This document shows positions 1 to 9,994 of a DNA stretch of 64,000 nt, piece by piece. The translations under genes were made by a program, and so were the position numbers. The notes under the pieces are model-generated. The model saw nothing but the letters and a program-made list of their open reading frames with translations. It did no database searches and was not told the origin of the DNA. Every line of letters starts with the position of its first letter. Positions within the stretch are counted from its first letter, which is position 1. The DNA comes from an uncultured cyanobacterium (GTDB lineage: Bacteria > Cyanobacteriota > Cyanobacteriia > Cyanobacteriales > FACHB-T130), in contig CAKZHE010000073.1 in assembly GCA_936920195.1 (NCBI GenBank), positions 1 through 64,000 of the forward strand, in the 5' to 3' direction.

Positions 1-1
1 A

Positions 2-75
2 GTCAATACCCCGGATGTTTCAGGAAATTCTGTTTCCTAGTTACAAGCCCCATCCCCTTGTGGGTGGGGCAGTTG
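2..75 (+). mobile_element. possible right end of an IS200/IS605-type element
   Basis: A reading frame entering from the left edge ends at a TAG at 38-40. It is followed at once by a GC-rich hairpin at 47-70 (GCCCCA paired with TGGGGC, continuing through the inner bases) and then AGTTGAC. A tnpB frame that stops just before a hairpin of this style is typical of IS200/IS605 right ends in cyanobacteria. Only about 12 codons are visible, so the transposase itself cannot be identified. A plain terminator of an unrelated gene is the main alternative. Confidence 0.3.
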
Positions 76-759
76 ACTTCTGGTTAAGTCTGACAGCCAT
101 AACTGGAGCTTTTCATCTTTCCCATCCCTGATGCCAAAAACATTAATTAGTCTAATCTCTCCCTCTAGCAGTTGGATAGTAGGGAAATTTTGTTTTAATA
201 TTTACTAGGTAGTTGCTTACCGAATCAAGATCGCAGTGGCACAAGGAACCTGAGCAAAACTACTGAGAAGTTAGGATTTTGGGGATAAGTGATACGTTGG
301 CTGACTAAAGTGGGTAAGCTAAGGAGAGCAGGCGATCGCATACCATGTTGGAACCCCTTGTTGTAGAAGACCCTGATTTCAGCAAGCGATCGCTCTCTTT
401 CCAATCTCTCTCAAGAAGGAGGGCAGTTTCTCATAGCTGTTTCAAAATATTAGCTAGGTTACTCTGTCCGGAAAAATACTGAAAAACTTTATTCACAAAT
501 TAAATTGATTCAACCGTATCTTTGCGGTGGATGATGAGGGCAGCAATTGTTATCACTGAGAAGGAACGAAAAAGTTTATCTAGTCTTTACAGTTCGTAGG
601 GTGGGCAATGCCCATTACTTTCTAAAAAAATTATTTTACCGTTGTTGGGCATCGCCCACCCTACCAATAAAGCAGAAAAATTAAGCGAATTTTAACCTAA
701 TTAACTTACTCCAAATCATTCTTTTTGGGAATATCACCACATTTGCCAGGAAAGTCGCC
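76..759. other. intergenic region upstream of hpsA
   Basis: About 680 bases with no convincing gene. The only open frame starting with ATG (344 onward, about 45 codons) has no recognisable product. Two HIP1-like GCGATCGC octamers lie near 331 and 387. A palindromic repeat sits at 596-664. The hpsA promoter must lie here, but no -10/-35 pair stands out. Confidence 0.6.
596..664. repeat. MITE-like palindrome upstream of hpsA
   Basis: Two 19-base arms, GTAGGGTGGGCAATGCCCA and TGGGCATCGCCCACCCTAC, face each other across an A/T-rich middle of about 31 bases. Each arm contains its own small palindrome (TGGGCAATGCCCA). This GTAGGGTGGGC end is a familiar non-coding repeat type in cyanobacterial genomes. 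It ends about 95 bases before hpsA and could affect the leader, but that is inference. Confidence 0.75.
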
Positions 760-3700
760 ATGTCAGCTAGCAAGAAGATATTCAAGACCATTCAAAATCT
801 AGTCAAACCATTGCGAAAGCTATTTACAGCTGTTGCTAAAACCATTGCCAATGGGATTTTGCGCGGTTTACTAACTCTTGGCAAAAAACGACCCCAAAAT
901 GCCCGCGCTGGTTTTGCCTTATCTACTACCTTGATGGTAGTGCTAGTAGTAACTCTACTTTCTACTGCCTTAGTTTTGCGCTCCTTTGACCGCAGTCGAA
1001 CTGCCAGTAATAGCAGACAAGAACAAGTAATTCAAAACACCGCCACTCCAGCCATCGACAGAGCCAGAGCTAAATTAGATGCCATGCTCTCCGATCCGGC
1101 TCTGCCTAGAGGCACGCCAGCTGATGATAAAATGTTAACAGTCATGGCTGATTCTAAATATACATTCCCAGACGAAATTCGATTGAAGTTAGCCTATGAC
1201 ATTGATGGGGGAGGAATTGCTCCCTATACTGCTACTAATGCCCAGTATGGAAAAACTGACGAAACTTTAACTACAGCTTGGAAATTTCCCGTTGATACTG
1301 ACGGTAATGGTCTATATGATTCCTTTAGTATTTATGGTCTTTTTTGGCGCACTCCTCCCACAACCAGAACTGAGAGAAAACCTCTGGAAGCTCGCTCTTT
1401 AGCCCAGGATGCTAATGCGTCATCTTCTAATTGCGCCACTGCTGGACAATCAGCGGCTACTTCCGTGACCGGAGGAGATTGGTATAAATCAACCAGTAGC
1501 TCGGAACTGAGTAAATCTTTTTATGCCTATGCCCTGACAATTCCCATTACAGATATCAATGCTATTAAAATTGTCGCTCCCTTAACCACAGCCAATTTTG
1601 AAAATTTTAAAGGTAATAAGTCTTTTGCGGGATTGGAATATCAACAAGACCGCTATCGCTTGAGCTTGAATAATACTTCCGTTTGGTTTGAAAATGATAT
1701 CTTCCTGAGTCCAGGGAACGAATTCAAATTAAATGGCAGAATTTTTACCAATGGAAACTTGATAGCTGGCAGCTATAACACAGGTACAAATATTAGACTT
1801 TATCAAGTTAGCAGCGAACATTCCTGCTTTTATCTGCAAGAAAATGCCCAAATTAATGTTGGGGGTAACATTGGTACCAACGACATTACTATCGGTAGTG
1901 ACGGTTCGCCAGTAACCATTGACCTATTTCAGGGATCGGAGACCGCCCCAATCACCACTCAACAAATTAGTGGTAGTACTCGCTCAACAACAAGTCCGGG
2001 TGGTAACTTGGTGGCTTATAACGATGCGGCCTACAAGCAACGCATTCGTGAGATGAAAAATGCGGCACTAAAGATGCTGTGTACCACTCTTCCGACCACT
2101 CCTTGCAGTTACGCCAGAAACCAACCAGATGTAGCGACAGTCAATGGCATCTCTAACTATCCTGCCGACCTCAAGGAAAGCTACGAGTCAAAATATGACG
2201 ATAATGCGGCGAAGAACTTCCCTCAAAACTCCTACGATATCTTATCGAATGAAATTCAACTTTATTTAGAAAACCGCACCCGGAGAGTTCCCTATGCAGA
2301 GGTTCCAGATCCCGATGGGACTGGAGCCACACCTCCTGGTACGTTTACTTTTACTAACGAGCTTGATCCACCCGACAATTGGCGAGAACCCACGGATGCC
2401 AACACAGGATTAACGTTAATCAAGACGAATTTACGCCAAACTAAGCCAGAGCAGCAAAAGAGTCTAGGAATAGAACAATATTTAGGCGATCGCGTCATGG
2501 TTGGCAACAACTTACCAGCTAAATGGAAAAATTCCTCTGGTGAATATGTTGGACAAAACAAAGAAAACGACCATCAACTATATACCGATGTCGATCCTAG
2601 CGATACCACTAAATGGGATGACCCTAACACTGAACCTCGCTATCGCACCACCCAAGTAGAAGAAAAAACCGATCTAGGGGTATCAGAACGCAACGGTTTT
2701 TGGGAAATTGCCGCTGCTTACGATCCTAGCGTGACTGCCAATAATAATACTGGCGGCGGCGGCTTGCGGATCATTACCGGAGCCGGAATATATGTCGATG
2801 ATGATGGCACAGATACTGCAAATGCCGAGTACAAGCGCAGCGAAAATGATTCAACTGCGGTGTATCCGAATTTCTTGCCCAATCCTGTCCTTAATCCGGT
2901 GATTACTCCGAGTACCATTGCTACCTTTAACAGTCAATCGAATATCATAGTTTGGCCCGATCTGATGCCTATGACTGGTGGGCCAAATCAAACTGGTAAA
3001 GGCGACCTGTTAATGCGAGCAACGGCGGTTTACCATTATCGAAATAACGATTCTACCAACAACGCTAAACAGCTGCCGATTGCTTGCGTTAGCAGCTATT
3101 ACGACCCCACTAATGCTACGACCGCTGCCAGTTCAGAGAATGGCAAAGTTTACACATTCCCTGGCAGAGACATTGCCGGGAATAGCACTCTGTTACAGCG
3201 CCAATCCAGACTAATATTTCCTAATGGCAGGATTGCTAACCCGCTGTTACGGGCAGCCATGGAAAGATATGTCACAGATGGCAATAGCGATAACTTCCAA
3301 TTGTCTGACTATTCCGCAGTGGATACGGCACTTTGCGCGATCGACATTCTTGGTACTCCCACACCTGATAATTCCGTTATCCCCAATAATGCCATCAAGG
3401 AATCTGCCTTTCTAGACCCCAGAGAAATCAAAGCGATTGATAAAACCATCGATCCTGATAGAACTACAGGCGATCGCGAAAACGATCCCGTCACCACCCA
3501 AATCGAATTAGATAGTGTTGGTGGTAACAGCTATACAGCGTTGAAGAGTAACGGTCTAGCATTAAATCAAAATTACGATTTAGCTTTAGAACAGCGCCAA
3601 CCCCTAGAAATTCGGGTAACAGACATAAATCTCGGAATATTAGCCAATACATCCTACGGCACATCCTTAGATGCTGATGGCAACGGGACAAATGAAACCG

Positions 3701-6564
3701 AATATTTACTTCCCAATAGCGGTATTGTTTATGCTAGCCGCGATGATGCCCTCCCAGATATCAGCGACCCCAGCGGTTCTTCCGCATTAAGTTCGACCGA
3801 CTTTAAACTAGACCCCACCCGTCGCCCCAACGGAATCAGAATTATCAACAGTAATGGCACAAACGGAGTCACAATTTTAGCACGGGGAAATCAAAACCAA
3901 TATACCAACCACAAAGAAGAACGGGGATTAATTCTCGTTACCAACGATCCTTTGTACATTAAAGGTCACTTCAATCTGCATTTACCTGCTATTACCACAA
4001 CTTTCACGCCGGGATCTGATACAGAACTAGAAGAATTTAGTACTGCGTTAAGTCAACCAAGTTGGAGTAACTTCTACGGACGCGGTAGTGGTGGTCCCAG
4101 TGACTTAGAAACAAGATTTGCTTGCCGCGAAGGTCAAACCCTTTGTACTGGAGTTGGCGATCAGTGGCGACCAGCTAGTATCATTGCGGATGCTGTTACC
4201 CTCCTCTCAGGTAATTTTACTGATGGGTTTCGCAGCGATGGGGATTTCGACCTCAGAAATAATGCTGGGTACTCCGCCGTCGAACGCCGCTTGGCCAACG
4301 GCTTCTTTGAAAATAACTTCGTCACCAGTTCCCCTTGGTGGAACCCTGCCAATACAGATAGCGCCTTTCCTCAAAAAGACCCGATTGGTTGGCCAAGTGG
4401 TCCCAGTAGGGTCAATGGTTCCTACTTAGTCAACGGGATTACTCCAATCCAGCGCCGGGAGACTTTCTCAGAGTATGTGATGGAAATTTGCCTGAAGGTG
4501 CCGATCTTTAGTTGCGGACCGCAGGATTGGGTAGTTGGCTATAATGCTGATGGCAACACGAGTATAGACGACGATGTAGAAACAGCTAACAACTACGATT
4601 TGAATAGAAATGGTGTAATTGGGGGATTCTTTGAACGAGAGATTAGGCTATCTCAACTGCCTGATTTGGAAACCATCACTGGGCTTCCCCTTGACCCTAA
4701 TAAAATTGGAGCAGGAACAACCGCCAGATCTGCCTTGGCTGGATATGAGCGCTACCCTCGCCGCGTCGCATTCCTGCGAAACGAACTGGGGCAATTAATC
4801 CTAGACAGCAATAACAGACCCAAACCTATTGGACCAACAGTGAAGGCTCTGAAGAACGGGATAACTTACGCTTCTACTTCTGCGTCTCCCCCTACCGCTA
4901 ACAATGCCCTCTGGTTTACCACTACCACGGACAACAACAACCCATCAGCAGGACGCAATTATGATAGTACCAACCTGCTTTACTATCGCCCGATTAATCA
5001 GAATTACCGTAAGTGGGAACAGTACGAGTTTCTCCTCCCAGATCCTGCCATTCCCGATAATACCAATCTAGCCCCATTGAAAGCTGCTATGAATGGCAAT
5101 ACCGCGAATACAGATGTCGATACACCTGCTGACTATACAGTTTGCATCAACGGGCAAGGTTCCCAGGAGAATATATTTACCACCAATACTTTACCCTGTC
5201 CAAGTTCTGCCAGCGTTGGCACTGCCTTAGCAATAGCAACCCTACCGCAAGACTCTGACCCGTTGAACCCGCACTTGACAGGTTCTTGGGAAGGTGGCAG
5301 CAATCCGAACGATACAACCTACCAAGATGTAGTCCCCGATACCACATCTCCCAAAGCGATCAGAAAAATTCTTGATGCCAGCACTGATGATGTTAATCAA
5401 GATGGTGCGGTGGTTTACGATTTACCTTCCAGCGCTAACGTAATTGGCGGAAAGTATCCCGTTCAAATCGTTCTGCGAGGCAAATACAACAGCAATACCG
5501 TTTTCGTAATTAGAGCTAGTTCTAAACTCACCTTTGGGAATATCAAAAACAACCCTGGAGTCCAGGTGGTTCTAGAGGGTGTCGATCCAAATAGTGTTTT
5601 TTGGTATGTCCCCAATGGCGTTACCTTTACTGAGGCATTTAGTGGCGCACGGCACAGAGTTAGTGGCAATTTTGTTGGCGGTCAAGACATTACGATTGGT
5701 AACTATACTGACATTTTTGGACGAGTGCTAGGATTTACTAATCTGAAATCTTTCACTGCTACCAAAAGTTCTATCAATGCTATTGTATCGACTAAGCAAC
5801 CGCTCCTAGAACCAGTCTTGCAAATTCACAGTTCTAATGGTCAACCCGCAGCCACAATCGATCGAGGGGGGGCGGATATATACGATGATTATTGGCTGCC
5901 CCAAGCAACTAGTACCTACTACAATGCTGCCTTTGTAGCTGGAAACAGTCCCGACCGTCCGCAAGAATATGCGGCTGGTTTGAACAACTACGTCCGGGTG
6001 CTGGAAAGCTGGTGCGGCTTTGACAGAAACTGTAGTACAAATCCTGAATTTACAATGGGTATCAAGGGCAGCTTCATACAATTACAACGTAGCACCTTTG
6101 CCACAGCTCCCTTCATCAGTTATTTACCAGGCCCCATACCGCCATTCCCAGAAATATCTACAGTTTCGATTAATATGTTTGGAGAAGACAACACAAGTGG
6201 GCTAAATGAATGGGATCGTTATAATTCAGATAGCAGCACCAATAACTACTTTGCCGCTGCTCTACGCAACTGGGGTTTTGATATTGGGTTGCTGTCGCAA
6301 GCACCAGATATGTTCTCGCAACGATTTACAGTACCAGTAACCAAGAAACAGAACTATTACCGACAGGTGGCGCGAGATGATGACTGGGTAGAAGTGTTGC
6401 TCTGTGCGGCAGAACCAAGCGATCCTAATGCAGATATTACGGTGGGAACCCAAACGATTAAGGCTGCCAAAGGGCCAACTGGGACAGCATACCCAGACTA
6501 TGCCGTTCTGGCGAGCGATCGCCCTTCCGGTTGCCCCAATCCGACTAGCATTCCCAACAATTAG
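760..6564 (+). CDS. hpsA: hormogonium polysaccharide biosynthesis protein HpsA
   Basis: A 1,934-residue protein of the HpsA family, the first gene of the hps locus needed for hormogonium polysaccharide and gliding in filamentous cyanobacteria. A basic amphipathic N-terminus (residues 1-50) leads into RAG-FALSTT and one hydrophobic helix (about 52-74). This resembles a pilin-type signal but lacks the glutamate at position +5. The rest is a long Asn/Thr/Ser/Asp-rich region with no membrane segments and scattered cysteines, as expected outside the cytoplasm. Three pseudopilin genes follow on the same strand after a 111-base gap, supporting an hpsABC(D) unit. The family is known from Nostoc; its biochemical role is unresolved. 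ATG start with no in-frame rival nearby. Confidence 0.9.
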   Translation: MSASKKIFKTIQNLVKPLRKLFTAVAKTIANGILRGLLTLGKKRPQNARAGFALSTTLMVVLVVTLLSTALVLRSFDRSRTASNSRQEQVIQNTATPAIDRARAKLDAMLSDPALPRGTPADDKMLTVMADSKYTFPDEIRLKLAYDIDGGGIAPYTATNAQYGKTDETLTTAWKFPVDTDGNGLYDSFSIYGLFWRTPPTTRTERKPLEARSLAQDANASSSNCATAGQSAATSVTGGDWYKSTSSSELSKSFYAYALTIPITDINAIKIVAPLTTANFENFKGNKSFAGLEYQQDRYRLSLNNTSVWFENDIFLSPGNEFKLNGRIFTNGNLIAGSYNTGTNIRLYQVSSEHSCFYLQENAQINVGGNIGTNDITIGSDGSPVTIDLFQGSETAPITTQQISGSTRSTTSPGGNLVAYNDAAYKQRIREMKNAALKMLCTTLPTTPCSYARNQPDVATVNGISNYPADLKESYESKYDDNAAKNFPQNSYDILSNEIQLYLENRTRRVPYAEVPDPDGTGATPPGTFTFTNELDPPDNWREPTDANTGLTLIKTNLRQTKPEQQKSLGIEQYLGDRVMVGNNLPAKWKNSSGEYVGQNKENDHQLYTDVDPSDTTKWDDPNTEPRYRTTQVEEKTDLGVSERNGFWEIAAAYDPSVTANNNTGGGGLRIITGAGIYVDDDGTDTANAEYKRSENDSTAVYPNFLPNPVLNPVITPSTIATFNSQSNIIVWPDLMPMTGGPNQTGKGDLLMRATAVYHYRNNDSTNNAKQLPIACVSSYYDPTNATTAASSENGKVYTFPGRDIAGNSTLLQRQSRLIFPNGRIANPLLRAAMERYVTDGNSDNFQLSDYSAVDTALCAIDILGTPTPDNSVIPNNAIKESAFLDPREIKAIDKTIDPDRTTGDRENDPVTTQIELDSVGGNSYTALKSNGLALNQNYDLALEQRQPLEIRVTDINLGILANTSYGTSLDADGNGTNETEYLLPNSGIVYASRDDALPDISDPSGSSALSSTDFKLDPTRRPNGIRIINSNGTNGVTILARGNQNQYTNHKEERGLILVTNDPLYIKGHFNLHLPAITTTFTPGSDTELEEFSTALSQPSWSNFYGRGSGGPSDLETRFACREGQTLCTGVGDQWRPASIIADAVTLLSGNFTDGFRSDGDFDLRNNAGYSAVERRLANGFFENNFVTSSPWWNPANTDSAFPQKDPIGWPSGPSRVNGSYLVNGITPIQRRETFSEYVMEICLKVPIFSCGPQDWVVGYNADGNTSIDDDVETANNYDLNRNGVIGGFFEREIRLSQLPDLETITGLPLDPNKIGAGTTARSALAGYERYPRRVAFLRNELGQLILDSNNRPKPIGPTVKALKNGITYASTSASPPTANNALWFTTTTDNNNPSAGRNYDSTNLLYYRPINQNYRKWEQYEFLLPDPAIPDNTNLAPLKAAMNGNTANTDVDTPADYTVCINGQGSQENIFTTNTLPCPSSASVGTALAIATLPQDSDPLNPHLTGSWEGGSNPNDTTYQDVVPDTTSPKAIRKILDASTDDVNQDGAVVYDLPSSANVIGGKYPVQIVLRGKYNSNTVFVIRASSKLTFGNIKNNPGVQVVLEGVDPNSVFWYVPNGVTFTEAFSGARHRVSGNFVGGQDITIGNYTDIFGRVLGFTNLKSFTATKSSINAIVSTKQPLLEPVLQIHSSNGQPAATIDRGGADIYDDYWLPQATSTYYNAAFVAGNSPDRPQEYAAGLNNYVRVLESWCGFDRNCSTNPEFTMGIKGSFIQLQRSTFATAPFISYLPGPIPPFPEISTVSINMFGEDNTSGLNEWDRYNSDSSTNNYFAAALRNWGFDIGLLSQAPDMFSQRFTVPVTKKQNYYRQVARDDDWVEVLLCAAEPSDPNADITVGTQTIKAAKGPTGTAYPDYAVLASDRPSGCPNPTSIPNN

Positions 6565-6675
6565 CCTTTACACAAAGTCCCCCTTTTTAAGAGGATCGAA
6601 AAACTTTCATATTCGCAATTCTCGCTGCTTAACTCCTGTCTGCTTCGCTGGCAATTAAACCCTTGGTAACTGGTC

Positions 6676-7383
6676 ATGTTTAGACTTCGGAAACACGCCC
6701 AAATTAAAGTTCCTAATTCTCCCCTAGCTCCGGACAGCAATCAATTATTGCCTACTAGCCAAGATGGGTTCACCTTGATTGAATCCTTGGTAGCCCTATT
6801 AGTTGCTGCCCTGTTACTCACAGGAATCGCCCCAATGGTGGCGCTATCTGTTGCGGCGCGAGTGCAGTCAAAAAGAATTGACGTGGCTACCCAAGCCGCT
6901 AGAACCTACATTGACGGCTTGCGTTCGGGAGTTTTTGCTCCTCCCAGTAACTATAATGCTAATTTCGCTGCTACTGATTTAGGGGTTCCGGCTCCATCGT
7001 CGTTAACCGTTCTCACTGACCCAGGAACGTGCTTTAATCCAAAAGACCCCAGTGTGATTTATGCCAATGACCCCAGCGGAAAATGCGATCCTACCTATTC
7101 TTTTGTAATCCAAGCTTTTCGGGACGGAGATTCTGATAGCACCAAAGCAAAAACGGCAGGATATTGCCTAGGAATTAGGGTCTACAGAAGAGATGCTTTT
7201 GTAGGCATGACTCCTACGGCTACAGAACCGACTAAAAGCATCTTCTCTGCTAGTGCAGGCAATAAAAATTACCCCCTAGTGGTGATGAGAACCGAGATGG
7301 TGAATCAAACTACCTTCTCTGACTATGAGAAACGCTATAAAGATAGTAGTGGTACTGCCAGAACGACCCCTTGCACGCAATAA
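6676..7383 (+). CDS. hpsB: hormogonium polysaccharide secretion pseudopilin HpsB
   Basis: A 235-residue protein with a textbook prepilin signal: a 31-residue leader ending SQDG, then FTLIE (cleavage G31/F32, Glu at +5), followed by a hydrophobic helix to about residue 55. The C-terminal globular part has paired cysteines (GTCF, GKCD) suggesting a disulphide. Position directly after hpsA and before a second pseudopilin gene, plus size, fit HpsB. The role inferred from the Nostoc locus is part of a pilus-like apparatus acting with type IV pilus machinery in polysaccharide secretion. A generic PilV/GspI-like minor pilin is the broader, safer description. Confidence 0.8.
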   Translation: MFRLRKHAQIKVPNSPLAPDSNQLLPTSQDGFTLIESLVALLVAALLLTGIAPMVALSVAARVQSKRIDVATQAARTYIDGLRSGVFAPPSNYNANFAATDLGVPAPSSLTVLTDPGTCFNPKDPSVIYANDPSGKCDPTYSFVIQAFRDGDSDSTKAKTAGYCLGIRVYRRDAFVGMTPTATEPTKSIFSASAGNKNYPLVVMRTEMVNQTTFSDYEKRYKDSSGTARTTPCTQ

Positions 7384-7436
7384 AAATTTAACAATTATTC
7401 GATTGGCTTTTAATTAACCAACAACTAGATAAGAAT

Positions 7437-8591
7437 ATGAGCCGTTTAAAACAATTCCTTTTAACAAGCCTGCTGCACCAACAACGGAAAGCCAAAAAAT
7501 CAGGGGGGTTTACTCTGATTGAACTGTTAGTGGCTATAATCTTGACAGTGTTAATTATTACGCCACTGATGACTTTGGTGTTGTCGATGATGGATACCGA
7601 TCGGAAAGAGGAGGCAAAAGCCACTACCGAAACTGAAATTCAAGCAGCCCTAAATTACATTGCCGATGATTTGCAGCAGGCTGTTTATATTTATGATGCC
7701 ACAGCATTGAAAACCAACTCCGTCCCCAGTGCTACTAATGCTGCCGCCTCTGGAATTCAAGACCAAATTCCGCCTGTAAAACCTGTTAACGATTGTACTG
7801 TTACAACTGAGTGCGTCCCAGTTTTGGTCTTTTGGAAGCGGAAGTATTTAGATAGAAAAGATGATGTGAAGGATACTGTGACGAATTCTTATGTCAATAT
7901 TGGTACAGATATTACGGACAGTATTGAAGGTAGCGATCGCTATGTCTATTCCTTAGTCGCTTATTATCTGATCAAAGACAACTCTACTACTTGGCAAGGT
8001 AAGGCTCGAATTGCCAGATTTGAAATCAGAGATGGAATTTCCAAAACTGACTCTAGCGGAAACGTAACAGTTTTATTAAATCCATCGCAAGGATTTAAGC
8101 GCTTTAATACTGTCACCTCTGACGGTTCTCTGTCTCTAAGAATGAACCGATGGGTAAGCGGTACCTACGACGCTGCTCAGTCAGCCGTGACAACTTTGAT
8201 TGATTATGTAGACGATACTACTTTGAGTTCAACTGATATTCCCGATCAGACTATCAGAGATCAATTTTCTCCCCCAGAAAACGATCTTGGCGAATATTCA
8301 ACCACCTGTTCTAAGGACAGAACTGGAACAGATAAGTCAGGCAACCTAACATCCTCGCGAGTTCCTCCAAGTCCACCAACTGAGCTTGATACTGGCAGTT
8401 TCTATGCTTGCGTTAACCCAATCAACGCTCAAGGACAATCAGTAGCGCAAATTTATATCCGAGGCAATGCCCTCAGAAGACTACCAGAATACAGCCAGGT
8501 TGCTGTGGCTCGTCCAAATCAATACAACATCAATTATTTTCCCATCGCTAGCGTGCGGGTAGCGGTAATTGGTGTATTGGGAGAAAATTAA
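7437..8591 (+). CDS. hpsC: hormogonium polysaccharide secretion pseudopilin HpsC
   Basis: A 384-residue protein with a prepilin signal KKSGG-FTLIE (cleavage about G24/F25, Glu at +5) and a hydrophobic helix at about 25-47. It is much longer than an ordinary minor pilin, as known for HpsC (PilW/GspJ-like). After the helix, a conserved-looking segment begins AALNYIADDLQQAVYIYDA. The distal half is Ser/Thr/Pro-rich. It starts 54 bases after hpsB and is followed 29 bases later by a third pseudopilin gene, so all are probably co-transcribed from upstream of hpsA or hpsB. Confidence 0.8.
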   Translation: MSRLKQFLLTSLLHQQRKAKKSGGFTLIELLVAIILTVLIITPLMTLVLSMMDTDRKEEAKATTETEIQAALNYIADDLQQAVYIYDATALKTNSVPSATNAAASGIQDQIPPVKPVNDCTVTTECVPVLVFWKRKYLDRKDDVKDTVTNSYVNIGTDITDSIEGSDRYVYSLVAYYLIKDNSTTWQGKARIARFEIRDGISKTDSSGNVTVLLNPSQGFKRFNTVTSDGSLSLRMNRWVSGTYDAAQSAVTTLIDYVDDTTLSSTDIPDQTIRDQFSPPENDLGEYSTTCSKDRTGTDKSGNLTSSRVPPSPPTELDTGSFYACVNPINAQGQSVAQIYIRGNALRRLPEYSQVAVARPNQYNINYFPIASVRVAVIGVLGEN

Positions 8592-8619
8592 CTATCCATA
8601 ATTTAAGAGGTTTATTGAT

Positions 8620-9249
8620 ATGCAGAATTTTACTTTTGCTAAGAAAACTAAAGATTTGCCCTCTACCAGTCAGTCTGGCTTTACCATGATTGAAATACTG
8701 GTGGTAGTAATTTTAATTGGGGTTTTAAGCGCGATCGCCGCTCCCGGCTGGCTAACTTTTGTCAACAGACAAAGAGTAGGAAGTGCCAATGAGCGAGTCT
8801 TAGGATCAATTCAGAAAGCCCAAAGTGAAGCTAAAACCAAAAAGCTGACATACAGTGTTAGCGTTAGAACTAAGATTATTGCTGGCAAATCAACACCACA
8901 AATAGTTGTTCATCCTAGGGCGACGTTAGCAGTTGATGTCCCAGACGCACAATGGGAAAATTTAGGAGAACCAGGTCAAATATTGCTAGGGAAAAATATT
9001 ACTAGCGAAAATAGTAATAGTACAACTACAACTTTTAGCGATTCTATATCTGCAGAAACTCTAATTTCTTTTGACTACACAGGCACTTTGCCTAATTCAA
9101 AACCAGAGACTAAGCTTGTTTCTCCACCAGGATTAATTATTGCTGTTGGGATTCCTCTCAGTAGCACATCAGTTGGGCAAAAGCGTTGTGCAATGATCTT
9201 AACGCTCTTAGGCACAGTAAGCGCAGCAGAAGGGTCAAGTTGTCCTTAG
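8620..9249 (+). CDS. pseudopilin, GspH/FimT-like (probable third hps pseudopilin)
   Basis: A 209-residue protein with prepilin signal SQSG-FTMIE (cleavage G20/F21), a hydrophobic helix to about residue 43, and the classic start of a FimT/GspH pseudopilin: GWLTFVNRQRV followed by a helix rich in Lys/Ala. Two C-terminal cysteines (KRCAMIL and SSCP) are typical of minor pilins. It is the last gene of the rightward hps run and may correspond to hpsD of Nostoc, but I do not give the symbol because several unrelated minor pilins occupy this slot in different genomes. No strong terminator follows. Confidence 0.75.
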   Translation: MQNFTFAKKTKDLPSTSQSGFTMIEILVVVILIGVLSAIAAPGWLTFVNRQRVGSANERVLGSIQKAQSEAKTKKLTYSVSVRTKIIAGKSTPQIVVHPRATLAVDVPDAQWENLGEPGQILLGKNITSENSNSTTTTFSDSISAETLISFDYTGTLPNSKPETKLVSPPGLIIAVGIPLSSTSVGQKRCAMILTLLGTVSAAEGSSCP

Positions 9250-9344
9250 AAAAATTGAGTTGATGCCCCAGCATCCCCAGCTTCTTTCCCCCTAGGAACA
9301 AAGCAAGAGACGGAGGTCACCTACTATTAGGGCAGGAAATCTCA

Positions 9345-9533
9345 CTACGAACCAGATTCTAGACCCCATTGGTGCTTCAGCAGATTTTTGTAGGTGGCTT
9401 CCCTGACTACCATTTGCTCGTAGAGTTTGACCAAGAAATCCTGAGCTTGTTCGTGACTCATTTGTTGAACTTGAGTTTTAAACGAACAGATATTGAATTG
9501 TTGTTCTAGAGACAACTCAATGGGCTGGTTCAT
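9345..9533 (-). CDS. nblA: phycobilisome degradation protein NblA
   Basis: A 62-residue protein matching the NblA family over its whole length: LSLEQQFNICSFKTQVQQ, then MSHEQAQDFLVKLYEQMVVR, ending LLKHQWGL. NblA is the small adaptor that binds phycobiliproteins and directs phycobilisome breakdown by the Clp protease during nutrient starvation. A ClpC chaperone, its usual partner, is encoded at 44.1-46.6 kb. AGAGGAG lies 7 bases before the ATG. The gene converges on the pseudopilin gene to its left. No clear NtcA box (GTA-N8-TAC) was found upstream. Confidence 0.93.
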   Translation of the reverse strand: MNQPIELSLEQQFNICSFKTQVQQMSHEQAQDFLVKLYEQMVVREATYKNLLKHQWGLESGS

Positions 9534-9994
9534 AATTCGCTCCTCTTGAAGTAATCAAGGATGAACTGATTGCAGAAGTCGTTTATGGAGATCAGGGCAT
9601 AGCACCCGTCAATAAAACAGGAATTGGCTTGTCATATTAAAAAAGATAACAAAAATTTGACAAATTGTCCATATTCCTCTTGATGGTGCTGCATACTTCC
9701 AACGATGGAAGTTCTCCCCCGGAAGTTCCAGCGGGGATTGAAGTATTTGTATCACTATGGCACAAGTTAAATTGCTCAAAACGAACAAATGCCTGGGTAA
9801 TTTCACTTACCCCGGCATGAGAAAATTTTATCGCTTATATCACAATACAGTTCAGTTAACTAACAGGACTTAAGGCATTCCCAGGCTCTGCCTGGGAACG
9901 AGTAAAAAGTCTTGACTAAGTTCGTAGTTGGGCTTTAGCCCTAATCCGGAGAGGGCTAAAGCCCAACTACGAACGATCGCTCTTGATGGCGGGA
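9534..9994. other. repeat-rich gap between nblA and the PP2C gene
   Basis: A 461-base stretch without a supported gene; the longest leftward frame is low-complexity and matches no family I know. It should hold the nblA promoter. Its right part is made of dispersed repeats: an AGGACTTA repeat end near 9866, a TTCCCAGGCTCTGCCTGGGAA palindrome near 9879, and a long hairpin at 9920-9974. Confidence 0.6.
9920..9974. repeat. palindromic repeat, GTAGTTGGGCTTTAGCCC family
   Basis: Two 23-base arms, starting GTTCGTAGTTGGGCTTTAGC and ending in its complement, are separated by a 9-base loop. The same family recurs at about 24823-24867 (degenerate), 50007-50060 and 50680-50733. The arms would form a very stable hairpin just downstream of the PP2C gene, so it may also end transcription from that side. 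Confidence 0.85.

Noticed and set aside
9609-9806. 65-codon leftward frame upstream of nblA
   Set aside because: Low-complexity, no ribosome binding site, no recognisable domain; it lies where the nblA promoter should be.
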